DNA of 55,500 nt from Cryptomeria japonica (Eukaryota > Streptophyta > Pinopsida > Cupressales > Cupressaceae), in assembly GCF_030272615.1 (NCBI RefSeq), contig NC_081408.1:624557912-624613411 (forward strand), written 5' to 3'. Each line of letters begins with the position of its first letter. Within the stretch, counting starts at the first letter, position 1. Below, one piece after another: positions 10,684 to 21,259 of the stretch. The notes below the pieces were generated by a model. It was not told where the DNA came from, ran no database searches, and saw only the letters and a list, made by a program, of their open reading frames with translations. A program made the position numbers and the translations under genes.

Positions 10684-11220
10684 TGTAAATGCAGATCGTA
10701 CTCCTCTCAGATTTGATAGTTGATAGATTGTAATTAATATTTCTGAATATATGTGATTTATGCTTCTAATGAAGACTGTGTTTTGCAGGTCCAAACAAGG
10801 CTGAGAATGTTCGATTTTTAATGCTCAATATTGCCTTATCAGGTCTGCATATATAATTGTATCAAGGGGGGCATGTCTTGAGTGGACATGTCTCCGCAAA
10901 GTGGAGGCATGTCTGCTCAAGATGTGCCTCCTCATCAATGGCACTTAAACAGTAATATGAATACCGTTTTATGAACAGTCACTTACTATTAGTTAAGTAG
11001 TCACTAACATATGTTTAATATGCCGATAAGAAAGGTATTCAACGTATATACAATGTAAGCAATGTTGATCAATCATTACTCGATCGATAATGAAATCAAT
11101 ATGATATTAATTCATGCAGATCGAAAGCATTCTTTATTCGATCATGATAATTAATAGTGAGGTGGTAAACTGATATATTTCATTGTTGATTCTTTATCTG
11201 TGGATGCTATAATTTTAACA
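10684..11220 (-). repeat. copia-2 3' LTR
   Basis: 537 bp with TG...CA ends on the plus strand (TGTAAATGCAG...TTTTAACA). It is about 95% identical to 19005-19540. A near-palindromic pair of GGACATG/CATGTC motifs lies in its middle (10875-10915). Confidence 0.95.
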
Positions 11221-11682
11221 CTCCCTCTTAGCTAGGGAAGATAAAGAGTAAGAATATTATAATGAACTCTGAGAGTACATTACCAAACTAATAGCTATCA
11301 CATAACTCATGATAAGAGTTATCACCTAATCTCGTGATATGAAGTATCACTTGTCTCGTGATACTAAAGGATATAATATACTCCAGAACATTACATTCTC
11401 CCCATATACCCTAGTTATGGTATGTGCACTGACATTAAGTCACATAATGTCTACCATAACAAATCCATGAATAATGATATCAAGTCACATGATATCAATC
11501 TACTGAACATTATAAGATCGTCACCTTATAGTGTCAAATACAAGTGCTCATTATCTAAAAGATCGTCACCTTTCAGAAATGTACACAGGGGGGTGGGGCC
11601 CATAAAGTCATAGAGTCACACATATGACAAAAGAAGTTTACACATTAAGCATCTTATATATTAGTACAGATAGATATAATAC
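11221..11682 (-). other. copia-2 polypurine tract and 3' untranslated region
   Basis: On the minus strand the RNase H stop is followed by about 460 bases without a frame, ending in AAGAGGGAG beside the LTR, the likely plus-strand primer. Short variants of the repeated word ATCTCGTGATA (11320-11360) are present. Nothing else is visible. Confidence 0.7.
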
Positions 11683-12770
11683 TTACATTTCAATCATACC
11701 AAGACTCTTTCTGAAGTGTTCAACTTTCACTCTGGAGAGAGGTTTGGTAAGTATGTTTGTTGTCTGATCTCCTGTACTGATATACTCCAACTGGATTACA
11801 TTCTTTTCTACCATGTCTCTCACATAGTGATAAGGAATCTCGATATGCTTAGATCTATCATGAAATACTAGATTCACTGAAAGCTTAATACAACTCTGAT
11901 TATCACAGTGGATAGGTTTCAGAGGCTCACCGAATAATCCCACAAGCAATTTTTTGAGCCATTCTGCTTCTCTTGCAGCCATAAAAGCTGCAATGTATTT
12001 GGCTTCTGTAGAACTCTGAGCCACTGAAGATTGTTTTCTGCTTATCCACGATATCATAGCCGATCCTAAACCGAAGCAACAACCTGAGGTGCTTTTCCGA
12101 TCGGTCACGCTTCCAGCCCAATCTGAATCTGTGAACCCATGAAGATCTAAATCAACCTTTCCATATTTGAAACCATAATTAAGGGCACCTTGAAGGTACC
12201 TCATTATATGCTTCACGACAACAAGATGTATCTCATTGGGCTCACACATAAACTGACTCAAAGCATTCACAGCATAACAGATATTTGGTCTAGTGTTGAC
12301 CAAGTACATCAAAGATCCAAGCATCTGCCTGTAGAGAGTTGGATTTGCTAAATGAGAATCTCTTGCTGCTTCCTTCAATTTATGAAGATTTGTTTCCATG
12401 GGAGATGACATAGATCTACAATTCATCATTCCAAATCTCTTCAATATATCAAGGGTGTACTTCCCTTGATTCAGAATAATGCCATCTAATTTCTGCCAGA
12501 CTTCTAATCCAAGGAAGTAGTGCAATAGACCTAAGTCCTTCATGTCAAACTCTGAGAATCCTTCTTACACTGATCAATAAGGTGATCCACTCCTGTAATC
12601 AATAGATCATCAACATATAATATTAATACTAACATATCACCTTTGATTTTCTTGAAGTAGAGATTTGGGTCTGCATCATTTTTCGAGAAACCTAATCCCA
12701 TGATGTAACTGTCAATTCTTCCATACCAGGCTCTGGGAGTCTGCTTAAGTCCATATAGGGCTTTCTTCAC
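11683..12770 (-). pseudogene. copia-2 reverse transcriptase (C-terminal half) and RNase H
   Basis: Two overlapping frames separated by a frameshift near 12545. The upstream piece (12770-12540) has KKALYGLKQTPRAWY and the catalytic YVDD. The downstream piece (12543-11683, 286 codons) has LLHYFLG, then RNase H motifs TDSDWAGS, STSGCCF, SSTEAKY and CDNQSC, ending LSRVKVEHFRKSLGMIEM. The catalytic residues are present, but the shift separates the palm from the thumb. Confidence 0.9.
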
Positions 12771-12815
12771 ACATGTGACTCTGCATCGTGTGGATCTTGA
12801 ATCCTTTAGGTTGCT

Positions 12816-14363
12816 CTAAGTAGACCTCTTCTTTTCAATAGTCCCATTTAAGAATGCAGTTTTTACATCCATTTGATGGACTTTCCATCCTTTGGTTGCT
12901 GCAATGGCTAGAACTGCTCTGACTGAGGTATAGCGAGCAACTGGTGCAAAAGTTTCTTCATAATCAATTCCCTCCTTTTGTGAAAAACCTTTGGCTACAA
13001 ATCTTGCTTTGTGTTTTTCTATATTGCCATAAGCAGCATGCTTGATTTTGAATAGCCACTTGGAAGAAACAACATATTTCTCTTTTGGCCGAGGTACTAT
13101 CTCCCACACATCATTTTTCAAGATGGATTGATACTCCTCTGTCATGGCATCCTTCCATACTTGGTGCTGGAGAGCTTCTGTAACATTAGCAGGTTCTGAT
13201 TTGATGAATTCACTCATCAAAGCTACATAACTAGAGAATCTCTTAGGTCTTTTACTCTCTTTAAAAGTCCCTGACTAAGCTGCACAAGTCTTTGCTTCTT
13301 TCATTGTCTTAGTAGCCCAGAGTGGGCTCTCCTTGGGATTTTCCAATGATGTGATTTGTTCTTCATTTCTATCTTCCTCAGGGTACTCCCTCTGAATCTC
13401 AAGGGCAAGATCCTCTTCTAGGTCTATGGGGGAAGTTTGAATTTCTGACTCAATAGAATTTCTAGCTCTTTTAAAAGCTGTGTCTTCCTCAAAAATTACA
13501 TCTCTGCTTAGTTCAATCTGTCTCTGACCAGGCACATATATTCTATAGGCTTTGGAGGTTTCACTATAACCTACAAAAAAAACCTTTTCTCCTAGAAGGT
13601 TCTAGCTCAGTTCTTTTCTCTTTGGGCACATGAATGTAGACACGACAACCAAATATCCTCAAGTGACTGATGTCTAGTTTTACACCAGTGAAAGCTTCTT
13701 CAGGAGTTTTGCCATCAATATGGGAGTGAGGACATTTGTTTTGTATGTAAACAGCAGTACTAGAGGCTTCTGCCCAAAGTGATGTTTCTATGTTTTGATC
13801 AAGTAACATTGCCCTAGCAACTTCTACAATGGTTCTATTTTTCCTTTCAGCAACCCCGTTTTGTTGAAAGTTGTAGGGTACAGTGAACTCTCTCTTAATC
13901 CCAGCATTTTTACAAAATTCTTTAAAAATATCTGATGTGTATTTTTCCCATTGTCTGTCCTTAATGTTATAACTTTCCTCCCAAAAGAGTCCTCTGTAAG
14001 GGATTTGAATTCCTTAAACCTTCTAAGGATCTCCTCAGATTCTTTACATTTGAGGAAATAGATCCAGGTCTTTCTAGAGAAGTCATCAACAAAAATTACA
14101 TAACATAGGAAACCCCCTAAAGAAGGTACAGACATGGGTCCACATAAATCTGAGTGGACTAATTCTAATACATCATTTGTTTTACTAGAACTACTCTGGA
14201 AAGACTCCTTTGTGTTTTTCCCTAAGGCGGACCCCTTGCATGCCCCTGAATGATATTGTTTGAGTTTGGGTAAACCTGTGACTAGTTTTTCCATAGAAGA
14301 TAGGGCACGGAAATGGAGGTGTCCTAATCTCCTATGACATATTTCATTAGAGTGCAATTTCAT
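12816..14363 (-). pseudogene. copia-2 integrase and start of reverse transcriptase, frameshifted
   Basis: Pieces on the minus strand: 14363-13824 (RRLGHLHF zinc region, HSDLCGPM, RTDNGK), 13809-13564 (LLDQNIETSLWAEAS, RIFGCRVYIHVPKEK), 13535-13275, 13220-12816 (KARFVAKGFSQ, MDVKTAFLNG). Base runs explain the breaks: a lost A near 13950 after RTDNG, an extra T near 13575, and a shift near 12835. TAG at 13275-13277 is in frame and fits a Gln codon changed by C-to-T. The QQNGVAERKNRT core motif is still readable in the corrected frame. Confidence 0.88.
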
Positions 14364-14490
14364 GAATTAGGGCAAGATTTGGCTCAGTACATAATTTATA
14401 TAGATATCCTTGTCTATAACCTATGGTTTGAGCCTTCTTAATAGTAGAGTTCTTTGGCCATGCCAACACTTTACTATCCATGAAGGTAAT
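14364..14490 (-). pseudogene. copia-2 protease/pre-integrase piece left of the solo LTR
   Basis: On the minus strand this reads FMDSKVLAWPKNS and onward to ...YKLCTEPNLAL, the usual stretch between copia protease and the integrase zinc finger. It joins in frame to the protease end at 17792 (GYRVT) when the 3.3-kb insertion is removed. A frameshift near 14366 then leads into the integrase frame. Confidence 0.85.
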
Positions 14491-14513
14491 TGTTGTGACA
14501 TTTTCACACATCG

Positions 14514-14530
14514 CCCCATTGCAAATGGGG
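14514..14530. repeat. LTR 5'-terminal palindrome, solo copy
   Basis: CCCCATTGCAAATGGGG: two 7-nt arms around GCA, 24 bases from the LTR start. The identical 17-mer occurs at the same place in the LTR at 51444. Confidence 0.9.
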
Positions 14531-14822
14531 ACCCCCTACTTTTTAGGCCCTCCCGATCTTTTGGCTTGCGTTTTTGGGGTCTTTTCGCAACAATCTCGTC
14601 AGTCTCTCTTCTTTGCAAGTGTGTGGGGGTCATATTGGTCAAATCTGCTTTTTGTTTGAGCAAATTCGGCTAAGTCTGGGACTCGTTTTGTGAATTTTAG
14701 GGTTTTTTGCCTTCTGTCCTAGATTTTAGGGGTTTCTGTTAGGGTTTTGGAAAAACTGAACATACAACTGGAATCAGGACCCTTCAAGGAACCTCCCAGT
14801 AAAATTTGAGCCAAAACGGAGC

Positions 14823-14921
14823 AACTTTCTATTTTTAGAAAGTTCCTATTTTTAGGGATTTTACTAAGTCTCAAATTGGTCTAATTTTGCCAAAAATTAA
14901 ACTTACTATTTTTAGTAAGTT
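14823..14921. repeat. Pair of 22-bp palindromes with compensating changes
   Basis: 14823-14844 is a 9-bp stem (AACTTTCTA with TAGAAAGTT) around TTTT. 14900-14921 is a 9-bp stem (AACTTACTA with TAGTAAGTT) around TTTT. The two arms differ by one base that is changed on both sides, keeping the pairing. Partial copies (CCTATTTTTAGG at 14845-14856, and 14922-14936) lie next to each. Confidence 0.85.
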
Positions 14922-15410
14922 CTATTTTTAGTAAGTGCTTTTCTGACCTATTTTGCCCAAACCTTGACATTTTGAAACACTTACTATTTGGAAAAATCTA
15001 TTTTTGGCAGGAAAACACTGAAAGCTGAATATCTCTGAAGACTGAACGTTCCTGAAGACCATTTCTAAATCCGGAAGAGTCAAAAGGCAGACAATTTGGG
15101 TCAAAAAATGGTTAAGTTTGGAACTCCTATTCCAGAAGAAGAAAGCATGCAAAATCATCCAAGTCCAGAAATTCACATCAATCCACCAATGTCATCCTGA
15201 TTCGAAAATGGCCTAAAATTTGACTAAGTCTGGAAATTTGAAAGATCTTCCAAAATCCAGAATTTGCATTATGATTCCTATGGACCTGAAACCACTCTCA
15301 AACATCCTGACAATATATATGAAATATAACTTAAAGTATAAGTGGTATCTTCAATAATGTTATATTTCATATCTATATCCTGACGAAGAGCCTGGAACTA
15401 GTGCAAAAAT

Positions 15411-15746
15411 CCACCTCTCCATGGACATGTTGAAAATGCGCCCAAGTCAAGGTTGGGGCGCTAAAACCAAGAATGAATTCACAAGTGGAAAAATCCACCT
15501 CTCCATGGACATGTTGAAAATGCGCCCAGGTCAGGGCTGGGGCGCCAAAATGAGAAATGCATTCACAAGTGGAAAATTCCACCTCTCCATGGACATCTCC
15601 AAAATGCGCCCAAGTCAGGGCTGGGGCGCTGAAACCAAGAATGCATTCACAGGAGGAAAATTCCATGTATCCATGGACAGGGTTAAGATGTGCCCAAGAC
15701 TGGGCTGGGGCGCTGAATTCAAGAAGGCATTCACAGGAGGGAAATC
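15411..15746. repeat. 84-bp tandem repeat, four copies, in the solo LTR
   Basis: Copies start at 15411, 15495, 15579 and 15663, exactly 84 bp apart. Each contains CCATGGACA and GGCTGGGGCGCT or close variants. Because 84 is a multiple of three, frames stay open on both strands through the array. These frames have no recognisable domain and I do not call a gene. Confidence 0.9.
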
Positions 15747-16049
15747 CATGAATCCTTGGCATGGTGAAAATTTCACCCAAGCTAAAAATTGAAATTTTGC
15801 CGAAGGCACGGAATCCAAGGAGTCAAGGAGGAATAAAAGGCAAAATTCCGCTAGGGCGAATTTTCGCTTATCCTATTTTTAGACACCAAATCCCGATCAA
15901 ATGTGGAAAATTTTATAGATTCAGAATCGGGGTGAAATTCTTCATCCAATGAACCTAGCTCCTAAATTTTAGGAGGATCCCTAAAAAATAGAAGGAGGCA
16001 TGGAGGATTCACAAATTCACTAAATCCTCCACCAAGTCAAAATTTTGCC

Positions 16050-16290
16050 CAAGAAGAAGAAATTCCAAGAAAGTGAAAAAATTGGCCGCGTGTCGGAAAT
16101 TCCTTCCTTCAGGACATAATTCCAGGAAAGGTGAAAAATTGACTAAGTGTTGGAAATTCCTTCCTTCATGACAGAGTTCCTGAAAAACGTGAAAATTTGG
16201 CTAAGTGGTTGAAATTCCTTCCTTCACGACGAAATTCTTGGAAAGATGAAAATTTGGCTAAGTATTGGAAATTCCTTCCTTCGAGATAAA
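16050..16290. repeat. 57-bp tandem repeat, four copies, in the solo LTR
   Basis: The word GGAAATTCCTTCCTTC or a close variant recurs at about 16095, 16152, 16210 and 16267, with AAAATTTGGCTAAGTGTT-like sequence between copies. The period is 57-58 bp. Confidence 0.85.
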
Positions 16291-16972
16291 ATTCCAAGCA
16301 AGGAAGAAATACACCCAAGGATGAATTGAACATAAAATTTCTAAGGCAAGGAAGGAATCAGGGATGAACTGAACAAGAAATTTCCCCTCCGGGGAATAAA
16401 ATTTGAAAAATCCATTCTCGGGAATCAAATCACATCCAAATTTCAAAAGTTTTACAGATTTGAATTCGTAGGAGAATTTTCTCTCCTGGACCATGGAACC
16501 CTAATTTGGAAATTTTCCTAAAAAATAGGAAATGTGCAGAATTGATGAAAAACCTTCTCTGAGCAAGGAAAGTTGAAGAGACTTCAAGAAAATGTGCGAG
16601 GATCTATTGAACACGTGGCAGTAGAGTGGCGCATTCATTACCGGAATATTTGACCAAATGGCGACCCGGTCATTGCATGTTGAATTTATGGCAGATTCTT
16701 TTTGCATGCAGCCGCCGCATGTGGAAATGATGGATCATTTATGACATAGTGGGGTGATTTTTGCATGGATTAATATTCAACGCATGTTGGACGAATTTGA
16801 AAGAGGCGGTGCATTTAATGCACAATGGATGCTATTTTGGGTACTTTTGAATTAATTGTATATGGGCATGATGGGTTATTAATTGGAGATTCCCACCTTG
16901 TTGCATCATGTGTGGAGAATCTTTTGGGCAAACCCTAATTACGGTTTTGCATGTAGCCAGGGCTTGAAGCCT

Positions 16973-16979
16973 ATATAAG
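16973..16979 (+). promoter_or_regulatory. TATA box of the solo LTR
   Basis: TATATAA, followed by CCCTCATTTGAAAAAGAG and preceded by AAACCCTAATTACGG at about 16931. The LTR-like segment ending at 21259 has the same order of elements (AAACCCTAATTAGGG, TATATAA, CCTCTCATTTGTAAGAGAG), which supports its function as a core promoter. Confidence 0.75.
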
Positions 16980-17751
16980 GGGTGACCCCCCTCATTTGAA
17001 AAAGAGAGGGAGCTTTGTATGAAATTGTTGCGATAAGTTTTTGAGAAGATAATAGTGAAACATTGTTCTCTGATGGTGTCCACTTGAGTTATTTTTTCAA
17101 AACTTGCATGGTTTCACCTTCCTCACTTAGATTAGAAGTAGTAAAGTGCTTTGATTTCAATAGAGAATGTAATGGTGTCTGATGAATTTCCATGGTTCAT
17201 ACTTTTTGTATCTTGCTGATTGTAAGTTGCAGTGTAAAGTTAGCCCGAGCCACTAAACTTGTGCTAAGTTCGGTTGTGGATAGTTGTTTGGATTGCGCCA
17301 TTTTGGGTATTCAAATGCACTTTCCTGATTTGAAAATCCTTCAATATCCTCAGAAGATTGCACCAGTTCTTGCGGAGTTGTAGTTGATCTTGGCAAAGCA
17401 GAGCTTGGTTTATTTGGAATTTGTCCACCGGAGCACTATTCATTGTTATCACTGCCCTTAGGAGTAGATTTAGATCCTTCTAACCCTTTCCCTTTTCTTT
17501 CAGTTCATTTTAGTCCGTTCGAAGCAGCAGCATCACAAAATTGTCATATCCGATGATGGAGTTCCAGCCACAACAAAAAAGTGAAAGAACGATGCACACG
17601 TAAGGCCCCTTGGATTACAAGCAATCACATCAACCAACCGAGTCACGTCCACGCATTGAAGGAACCTTGGAGTCAATTGTTTGAACTTCGTGCAATATTA
17701 GCATGCAATCGTACTTTGATCAAGAGAGAGTGAAGTGACCGTTAGGCAACT

Positions 17752-18918
17752 TTATTCTGTGTTAGACGCGGTCATAAAAAACACGTCAACAGTAACCCTA
17801 TATCCATTGTCTTCAAGTGCAGATATGGAAACCAAGTTCCTCTTGATACCTGGTACAAACAATACTCCGGTGAGTTGAATAGAGATACCGGACTTCAATT
17901 TGATGATACATGTTCCAACACCTCTGACTGGATGTGTAGAGTCATCTCCAATTGTCACTTCCTCATCAGTTTCTTCTACCATGGAGTCTAAGAGTTCCCT
18001 GAACCCAGTGATGTGTCTTGATGATCCACTATCTATAACCCAAGTGTTGGATTTATTTGATACTTGGTTTGAAAGTGCAAAGTAGAATACATATTTCTCG
18101 GATTCATGCTCTGTCTTAGACTTTCCTACTTTGGCAAATGATGCTTGTTGCTTTGTTCTATCAGGAAATCTGACTGCATAGTGCCCATATTGATCGCATC
18201 TAAAACATTGGATTTGTGAAAAATCTTTCTTGGATGAACCCTTCCCATGGTGGCTTTTTCTCTTCTTGAAGTGCTTCTTCTTTCCTTTCTTGTGAGAATT
18301 AGCATTCAAGACATGGAGATCTTCATCTACATTCTTCTGATTGAATCCTTTCTTTGTCTATCTCGATTCCTCTTGAAGGCAGTCTGATCTTAGCCGGTCA
18401 AACTTTGGAAATTTAGACCTTGCACTAATGCCTTGAACAAATGTCTCCCAAGAATTTGGTAGACCATCTAAGGCAATAAGTGTTAGCTCCTTACTTTCAA
18501 TTTGGTATCCAAGTGTTGATAGCTGATCCCTTAGTGCAAATATTCTCATAAAGTATGCGTTGATAGATTCTCCTTTGTTCATACTTATATGATTGATTTC
18601 TCTCCTTAGAGCCAAGGTCCTGCTGGAATTATTTATTTCGTATTTGCTTTCAAGTGACTTAAACATATGATATGCAGTCTCATGGTTTGTCAAGATTGGC
18701 ACGATATGATCTCTAACTCCATCAACTATGATTTTCATGGCCTTTTCATTTCCTTCAATCCATGTCGTCTTCTCGAGATCATTCTTCGGTCCTGCTTTAT
18801 TTTCTTTCACAAATGACTCAACTTTATTCTCTTTTAATATCATCATAATCCAGAACTTCCATGATGAGAAGTTATTTCCTCCTTCTAGCCTATCTTCGAA
18901 TCTGATTACACCCGCCAT
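17752..18918 (-). pseudogene. copia-2 gag and protease
   Basis: Starts at ATG 18918 (MAGVIRFEDRLEGGNNFSSW). UBN2-type gag runs to TAG 18358-18360; the same frame continues from 18357 with a basic tract, a zinc knuckle and the protease motif WVIDSGSSRHITG, ending GYRVT at the solo LTR. The few residues after that belong to the LTR. The knuckle reads CFRCDQYGHYAVRF: the final Cys is Phe, so zinc binding is probably lost. Frames upstream of 18918 lack an ATG. Confidence 0.9.
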
Positions 18919-18991
18919 AGAGGAATGTGATGTACTTAGATTTAAATCTGAATATCTCAAGTTTGATCGCTGTTTGGATCCTCTTTAACCT

Positions 18992-19004
18992 GGCTCTGAT
19001 ACCA
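18992..19004 (-). other. copia-2 primer binding site
   Basis: On the minus strand TGGTATCAGAGCC directly follows the 5' LTR end. It matches the initiator Met tRNA 3' end. Confidence 0.92.
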
Positions 19005-19540
19005 TGTAAATGCAGATTGTACTCCTCTCAGATTTGATAGTTGATAGATTGTATTTAATATTTCTGAATATATGTGATTTATGATTCTAATGAAGATTGT
19101 GTTTTGCAGGTTCAAACAAAGCTGAGAATGTTCGATTTTGATTGCTCAATATTGCTTTATCGTGTCTGCATATATACTTGTATCGGGGGGGCATGTCTTG
19201 AGTGGACATGTCTCCACAAAGTGGAGGCATGTCCGCTCAAGACGTGCCTCCTCATCGATGGCACTTAAACAGTAATATGAATACCATTTTATGAACGGTC
19301 ACTTACTATTAGTTTAGTAGTCACTAACATATGTTTAATATGCCGATAAGAAAGGTATTCAACGTATATACAATGTAAGCAATGTTGATCGATCATTACT
19401 CGATCGATAATGAAATCAATATGATATTAATTCATGCAGATCGAAAGCATTCTTTATTCGGTCATGATAATTAATAGTGAGGTGGTAAACGGATATATTT
19501 CATTGTTGATTCTTTATCTGTCGATGCTATAATTTTAACA
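19005..19540 (-). repeat. copia-2 5' LTR
   Basis: 536 bp with TG...CA ends, followed by GTCTC, the second copy of the target duplication. It is the partner of 10684-11220. Confidence 0.95.
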
Positions 19541-19545
19541 GTCTC

Positions 19546-20364
19546 ACCTATTGTTGTTGCTCATGGATCTCCCTTTGATCATGAGACAATGAGGAATACA
19601 TATCAAGAGGTTGGAAAATGGATAGAAGATGTTTCAAGACAAGCGGATGATTTCCTAGCTTAGTTCGTCCAAGCATATGATAAGGCAGCGCTGCTCATAT
19701 TCAAGATGCAATACTTGGAGGGAGTATGGGAAGATTTCCAACTGGTGCAAGAAAAGACTATTCCTCACCTCAAGGTGTCAAAGTGGATTCCTACTTCTAC
19801 ATTGATCCAGGAGGGAGTTGTTTAGGAAGGTAATGTGTATGATTTTCATGGATGGTATTGTTCTTTGGCCATGAGAAAGTCAATGTTTGATCATGCAAAG
19901 CAAGAGTGCATGGAGATGGAGGGATCAATTCAGGAGATACAATCTAAGAAATCACATATATTGAAGAGTTATTGGGACAAGATGTCCATACTTCCAGCAG
20001 TTTGAGTTTGGGAGAGTTTAAGGAGAAGATGAAGTTTATTTACTTCAAACAGTTGGAATCCATAAGGAAGAATCAGCTAGATGATTCAGTTTCTCTCATG
20101 ATTCAAATCAACAACTTGCAGAAGTTGATGCCGGATTGGGAAAACATTTTCGATGCTTGCTCAAATGCCTTGGATGTGATTGATTTGCAGCAAGGTCTAC
20201 CAAATGTAACGATGGAGGAACTCAAATCAATCTTAGCTAGATTAGTTGAGTATGCAGCTAGAGAGTGGGATGCAAACCAGAATCTCCTAGAAGATTCCCT
20301 ACTTGATGACTATCCCATTGGACCTCCTTTTTTTATTCCACTTTTTTACGTAAACCCTAATTAG
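19546..20364 (+). pseudogene. Fossil ORF of unknown family, 3' part
   Basis: Continuation of the frame interrupted at 10683. It reads PIVVAHGSPFDHETMRNTYQ and onward, with TAG at 19660-19662, TAG at 19822-19824 and a frameshift near 19980 into a final open stretch of about 130 codons (GEFKEKMKFIYFKQLESI; ends FYVNPN). The sequence is rich in Glu, Gln and Leu, likely helical, with no motif I can name. Its stop lies in CCCTAATTAGGG, a word that also sits upstream of the TATA box in the solo LTR. The ORF therefore runs into LTR promoter sequence. Confidence 0.65.
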
Positions 20365-21259
20365 GGCAATGTTGACATGATTTCGACCCTTGATTCTAAA
20401 TGAATCTTGGCCATTCATTTCAATTGGAGACTCTATATAAACCCCATTCCTCTCATTTGTAAGAGAGATTTTTGAGAATTGTCGCCTATATGCTGCTAGA
20501 TTTGATTTAATCATTGAAACTTGGTGATTTTATTGAGATATTGAAGCATTGTGTGGTTCTCATACCTCCAAATTTAGATTAGAATTTGTTTTCAAGTATT
20601 TTTAGTTGAATGAAAGAAATTGTTGAGTGCATACATATGAAATTCATTTTATCCATACCACTAGCTTCTTGCTAATTGTAAGCTTGCCTTGTGTGGTCAA
20701 CTGGAATCAAATTTGAACTTAACTTCAATTTGTACTTGCTCATTGATATGATGGTGTTAGTGTTGCTGGTATGCATTTGAACATCTATTAATTACCTCAA
20801 ATGATTGCACTAAGCTTGTGTAGAGTTGTTCATTGATGACAATACCTAGCCTAGTTGAATTTCATTGAATCATTCGCTATCTCTTGCATTCTAAGTTTAA
20901 GATAGGATTAGAATAGAGCTTCTAAACCCTTCCTCTTTTGCATTTTATTTGAAAATCTTAGTTAGAAGTAGTTCAAGAGCTTATATTGTAAAATCTAAAG
21001 TTATTTGAAACTATCGGCAAACCCATTCCATTCATGATAAGTTTGAAATCTTTCGAACAATTGTGTAAGTTCCTTTGTGTATACAACAAAATCACATTCG
21101 CCATTGAATTACCCACATGTCAAGAACTAATATTAGAAACCTTGGAATCGTCTTAGTTGATCAGTTATTTAGTATCTGAGGTGATTTTGTTCAAGTGAGG
21201 GTAAAATACTTTGGTATTTTATTCTGTGTTCGAAGTGCCTACAAAACATATCAACACCT
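20365..21259 (+). repeat. LTR-like promoter, R and U5 segment
   Basis: TATATAA at 20434-20440 follows the AAACCCTAATTAGGG word by about 70 bp and precedes CCTCTCATTTGTAAGAGAG. The right end reads TTTTATTCTGTGTTCGAAG then CATATCAACA (21259), parallel to TTTATTCTGTGTTAGACG then CACGTCAACA in the solo LTR. Distance from TATA to end is about 825 bp here and 815 bp there. I infer a diverged LTR of the same superfamily whose U3 extends left through the fossil ORF. Its 5' terminus was not found in the window. Confidence 0.6.

Larger units (their letters stand above)
14491..17791 (+). mobile_element. Solo giant LTR (3301 bp) inserted in copia-2
   Basis: Ends are TGTTGTGACA (14491) and CACGTCAACA (17791). 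Flanks are GTAAT on the left and GTAAC on the right, a 5-bp target duplication with one change. No internal domain or second LTR lies inside, so it is a solo LTR. U3 (to about 16970) holds a conserved 17-nt palindrome (14514-14530), covarying palindromes (14823-14921), an 84-bp tandem repeat (15411-15746) and a 57-bp repeat (about 16050-16290). The TATA box is at 16973-16979. R/U5 is about 815 bp and contains TTTATTCTGTGTTAGACG near the end. No coding capacity is convincing. Confidence 0.88.
10684..19540 (-). mobile_element. copia-2: full-length Ty1/copia element inserted in the fossil ORF
   Basis: An 8857-bp minus-strand element with LTRs at 10684-11220 and 19005-19540, primer site 18992-19004 and broken gag-pol between. 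GTCTC flanks both ends (10679-10683 and 19541-19545) as the 5-bp target duplication. Removing the element and one GTCTC rejoins the host frame (PTIVS, then PIVVAHG). The LTRs differ at about 25 positions by eye. A 3.3-kb solo LTR lies inside the protease/integrase junction, so without it the element is about 5.55 kb. Confidence 0.96.

Noticed and set aside
10237-10794. Minus-strand frames opposite the fossil ORF
   Set aside because: The plus strand has the coiled-coil frame continuous with 19546; the opposite frames are shadows.
15373-15818. Repeat proteins on both strands at 15.4-15.8 kb
   Set aside because: Product of an 84-bp tandem repeat divisible by three inside an LTR U3; no start context or domain.
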